This document shows, piece after piece, positions 6,634 to 8,327 of a DNA stretch of 8,327 nucleotides. The DNA lies in the NCBI GenBank assembly GCA_016763955.1, contig JAESSU010000017.1, positions 1-8,327 of the forward strand, read 5' to 3'. The first letter of the stretch is position 1, and each line of letters begins with the position of its first letter. The position numbers and the translations under genes are program-made. This stretch comes from Phycisphaeraceae bacterium. GTDB taxonomy: Bacteria; Planctomycetota; Phycisphaerae; Phycisphaerales; Phycisphaeraceae. The notes under the pieces are model-generated. The model ran no database searches, was not told the origin of the DNA, and saw only the letters and a program-made list of their open reading frames with translations.

Positions 6634-7197
6634 TTACGGGATCATCAATTTGACCCATTCGTTTTGGTGATGATAGTTTAGTTCGCTGAGCGTGAGAATA
6701 GATGAATGCTGTTGGGCATCACTATTTCGAAAACAATTCCGCCTGCAAAGATTCAGATAATAATGCGGGCAAATTTCCCTGTTTTTCATCAATAGTGGTA
6801 AATCAATAACCGTCAAAGAACACCAGCTATTTCCCGGCTCATCAAGGTGTGTCTCAGCTTTGAAAAAATAACCTGCACAAGCCAACAACTCCGTCGCTGA
6901 TTTGTCTGGATAAGCTTTAAGCAGATCGTCTATTTCGTAAGCATAACGAAAGAGATATTGTGAATTGATGTTTTGGGGGGTGATGTGAAACTCATAGTAC
7001 GCTTCGCTAGAGCAAGGCCTAATAAGTATTTCCGCATAATCACCATTAGGCCTTAGCGCATCGTTAAAATGCGTTGCGGGGTTAAAAATATCGCTGTCAT
7101 TAAAACAGGAGAAAACGTATCGTTTCCCTTCACTGTAAGTGACCACAAAATAGCCTGCTTCAAAATTTTTAGATGTGACGTCGGGCCAGCAATACAC
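6634..7197 (-). CDS. CBM9-like (carbohydrate-binding family 9-like) protein
   Basis: The 187 residues resemble the CBM9-like beta-sandwich seen in many planctomycete proteins. The pattern is RYVFSCFNDSDIFN (26-39), then NGDYAEILIRP (51-61) and EAYYEFHITPQN (65-76), matching the usual GD-x-x-E-I-F/L and YYE-h-x-x-x-P motifs. The domain ends with a C-terminal strand near residues 165-187. Such domains often bind sugars, but a ligand cannot be read from sequence here. There is no signal peptide, so as annotated it would be cytoplasmic. The start is weak: a GTG at 7197 without a Shine-Dalgarno, and an in-frame TGA eight codons upstream allows no alternative beyond this. An N-terminal truncation or frameshift is possible, as an ATG near 7229 opens a different frame. 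Cysteine content is high for the family. Confidence 0.72.
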   Translation of the reverse strand: MYCWPDVTSKNFEAGYFVVTYSEGKRYVFSCFNDSDIFNPATHFNDALRPNGDYAEILIRPCSSEAYYEFHITPQNINSQYLFRYAYEIDDLLKAYPDKSATELLACAGYFFKAETHLDEPGNSWCSLTVIDLPLLMKNREICPHYYLNLCRRNCFRNSDAQQHSSILTLSELNYHHQNEWVKLMIP

Positions 7198-7357
7198 GGA
7201 TGAGCAGATATTTGGCGATCATTCATAAGTCAATATCTTCGTTATTTAAGTGTAAACAAGCCAGCCTTACTGAGCCCCGATAAGGTATCAGAAAAGTTTG
7301 CTTGCAACTTAAACAAACAAAAATCCAAGATGATCAAATCGAAAACCAGCGTTCACT

Positions 7358-7600
7358 TTACGCCATGATTTTCAATGCGATGTAAGGCACGAGATTAAGA
7401 ATAATCACCGCACTTTTGTAGAAAGCTAGGAATTGGAAGTACAGACGAGACAGTTCCAATTCTTGCAGGCCAAATAGCCGACCATGAATTTTCAAAATCG
7501 GGCCGCGTAACGAAATAATAAAAACCGCGACCACAATCAGAACCGCCAAATTAATCACAGAACACCATCCCAGAAATTGAGTTAGTTCTTCGATAGACAT
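7358..7600 (-). CDS. Small membrane protein, DUF6868-like
   Basis: This 80-residue protein has two hydrophobic helices (about 16-32 and 58-78) around a short polar middle. It starts MSIEELTQFLGWC, has IHGRLFGL in the middle and ends LVPYIALKIM. The order and spacing match the DUF6868 family of small membrane proteins as I remember it; its function is unknown. The ATG at 7600 has an excellent Shine-Dalgarno, AGGAGA at 7608-7613, seven bases upstream. The gene's first 19 bases overlap the last codons of the interrupted gene upstream in a different frame, the usual sign of translational coupling in an operon. It is intact although its partner is broken. The predicted location is the inner membrane. 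Confidence 0.85.
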   Translation of the reverse strand: MSIEELTQFLGWCSVINLAVLIVVAVFIISLRGPILKIHGRLFGLQELELSRLYFQFLAFYKSAVIILNLVPYIALKIMA

Positions 7601-8157
7601 TTTGAGGTCTCCTTTGGGTTAGCCACAGTGACCTCGTCTTCCTTATTGAGGCGTCCTATCCATGCTTTTTCACGATCTTGATCTATCACGTCCTTGCCAA
7701 ACTCAAGTTCTTTTCTAATCGCGGAGCGTAAGTCAACAATCATGTCACCCTTAATACCCTCGTCCGTTATACCGAGACAGCGTTTGAATTGTTGCAAAAC
7801 ATCACCCGAATCACAAGAAAGTGCTAGTCAATTATAGCACCGTCGAGCGTCTTCAACTTTTGGTTTCTCTTGGCTTTCTACCTTATACTTCCACTCCACA
7901 TTTGAATGATGACCATCAATTACCGCAAACGCATCTAAACACGCATCGCGTTTGATTTCCCATCTCGTTTGATGCGTTGCTTCTTTAGCTTTCAGTTCGC
8001 TTTTGTGGTCTTCTAAGGCTCGATTACAATGCTCACTGAGACTTGCTTTATGTTCGGCGAGTTTCCGTTCTGCCCTCTTATTGAGAATAAACGTTATAAC
8101 ACCAGCACATATACTTGCGGCGGCGGAAATAATTGCAATCTGAACAGTAGTATCCAT
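7582..8157 (-). pseudogene. Membrane-anchored coiled-coil protein interrupted by one in-frame TGA
   Basis: One reading frame runs from ATG 8157 to TAA 7582, broken only by TGA at 7828-7830. There are 109 codons before the TGA and 81 after. The residues on either side read as one protein: DARRCYN, stop, LALSCDSGDVLQQFKRCLGI, then a conserved-looking LRSAIRKELEFG. This resembles a family of bacterial proteins with an N-terminal membrane anchor, a coiled coil and a C-terminal R-x-x-x-RKELGF-like helix (from memory; no name assigned). The membrane helix is about residues 4-24 and the charged coiled coil about 27-72. The 3' end overlaps the DUF6868-like gene by 19 bases. A CGA-to-TGA transition would explain the stop. 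TGA ends argB normally here, so code reassignment is unlikely, and no selenocysteine signal is evident. Confidence 0.72.
7828..8157 (-). CDS. N-terminal fragment that would be translated from the interrupted gene
   Basis: This 109-residue product ends at the premature TGA. The start MDTTVQIAIISAAAS at 8157 is chosen because GGGGGA lies nine bases upstream and because the in-frame upstream ATG at 8238 falls inside the promoter. The fragment keeps the N-terminal membrane helix and the coiled coil and loses the C-terminal domain. It could still insert in the membrane if stable. Confidence 0.6.
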   Translation of the reverse strand: MDTTVQIAIISAAASICAGVITFILNKRAERKLAEHKASLSEHCNRALEDHKSELKAKEATHQTRWEIKRDACLDAFAVIDGHHSNVEWKYKVESQEKPKVEDARRCYN

Positions 8158-8227
8158 TATTTTAAATCCCCCTAACTCTTGGTTATGTTGCGTAAAATCC
8201 GAAAAACACTTCCCCTGTAAAAATGTC

Positions 8228-8256
8228 AGTATTGCCATTTAACCAAGGTATGTCAA
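8228..8256 (-). promoter_or_regulatory. Sigma-70-like promoter for the interrupted gene / DUF6868 operon
   Basis: On the minus strand a perfect TTGACA (-35, 8251-8256) is followed after exactly 17 bases by AATACT (-10, 8228-8233, four of six consensus bases). Transcription would start near 8221, about 64 bases before the ATG at 8157. This is the best promoter in the window, and it rules out the upstream ATG at 8238 as a start. Confidence 0.6.
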
Positions 8257-8317
8257 TCATTTACTGATCAACCTCAAGGCAAATGTATCGATTGAAATTT
8301 TACCGGCGAGCCGTGTC

Positions 8318-8327
8318 GTGTCGACAC
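8318..8327. repeat. 10-bp perfect palindrome at the window edge
   Basis: GTGTCGACAC is its own reverse complement and ends exactly at the last base. The preceding bases CCGTGTC could extend the palindrome if the sequence continues symmetrically beyond the window. It may be part of a terminator or hairpin, or an assembly edge. Confidence 0.35.

Noticed and set aside
7265..7285. CCTTA/TAAGG hairpin downstream of the DUF6868-like gene as a terminator
   Set aside because: The five-base stem has a large loop and no T-run on the minus strand.
7828..7830. TGA read as selenocysteine or as a reassigned sense codon
   Set aside because: argB and the 445-1050 gene end with TGA, so it is a working stop. 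No convincing bacterial SECIS-type hairpin follows, and the context does not suggest a redox-active residue.
1786..8197. Shared 14-mer TATGTTGCGTAAAA at 1786-1799 and 8184-8197
   Set aside because: One 14-base match somewhere in 8 kb over both strands has a rough chance expectation of about 0.2, and flanking bases do not match.

Overview
The window looks like chromosomal DNA from a Planctomycetota bacterium, most likely near the Phycisphaerae. This is inferred from an argB-argF pair with a KPSLRTR-type carbamoyltransferase, a CBM9-like protein, a secreted esterase and moderate GC with uneven intergenic spacing. No rRNA, tRNA or diagnostic marker is present, so the assignment is tentative. TGA and TAA both end genes here, so the genetic code appears standard.

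Layout. (1) 1-164, minus: the N-terminus of a TsaC/Sua5/YrdC-family threonylcarbamoyl-AMP synthase, cut by the window edge. (2) 241-433: a non-coding inverted-repeat element built from 9-nt CACG-type units. (3) 445-1050 and 1213-1638, minus: an unrecognised probable lipoprotein and a small VanZ-family membrane protein. (4) 1639-2137: a divergent spacer of about 500 bp with a 7-bp hairpin and, close to argB, a textbook terminator-like hairpin that may attenuate the arg genes. (5) 2138-3991, plus: argB and argF, two steps of arginine biosynthesis. (6) 4105-4734, plus: an unrecognised acidic protein whose start is unclear. The best ribosome binding site points to an ATG in another frame, and a run of eight C lies between the two frames. 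(7) 4800-6377, minus: an exported protein joining an esterase domain to a metzincin (matrixin-like) zinc protease domain. (8) 6634-7197, minus: a CBM9-like (carbohydrate-binding-like) protein. (9) 7358-8157, minus: a promoter-led pair made of a membrane-anchored coiled-coil protein broken by one in-frame TGA, overlapping an intact small membrane protein of the DUF6868 type.

The arg genes are ordinary housekeeping. The right half (4735-8327) is more AT-rich and accessory in character. Two near-identical 32-bp sequences lie just downstream of two of its minus-strand genes. The strongest leads are the esterase-protease fusion, the TGA-interrupted gene in a conserved-looking overlap, the C8 frame conflict and the argB leader. 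I found no CRISPR array, insertion sequence, transposase or phage gene.
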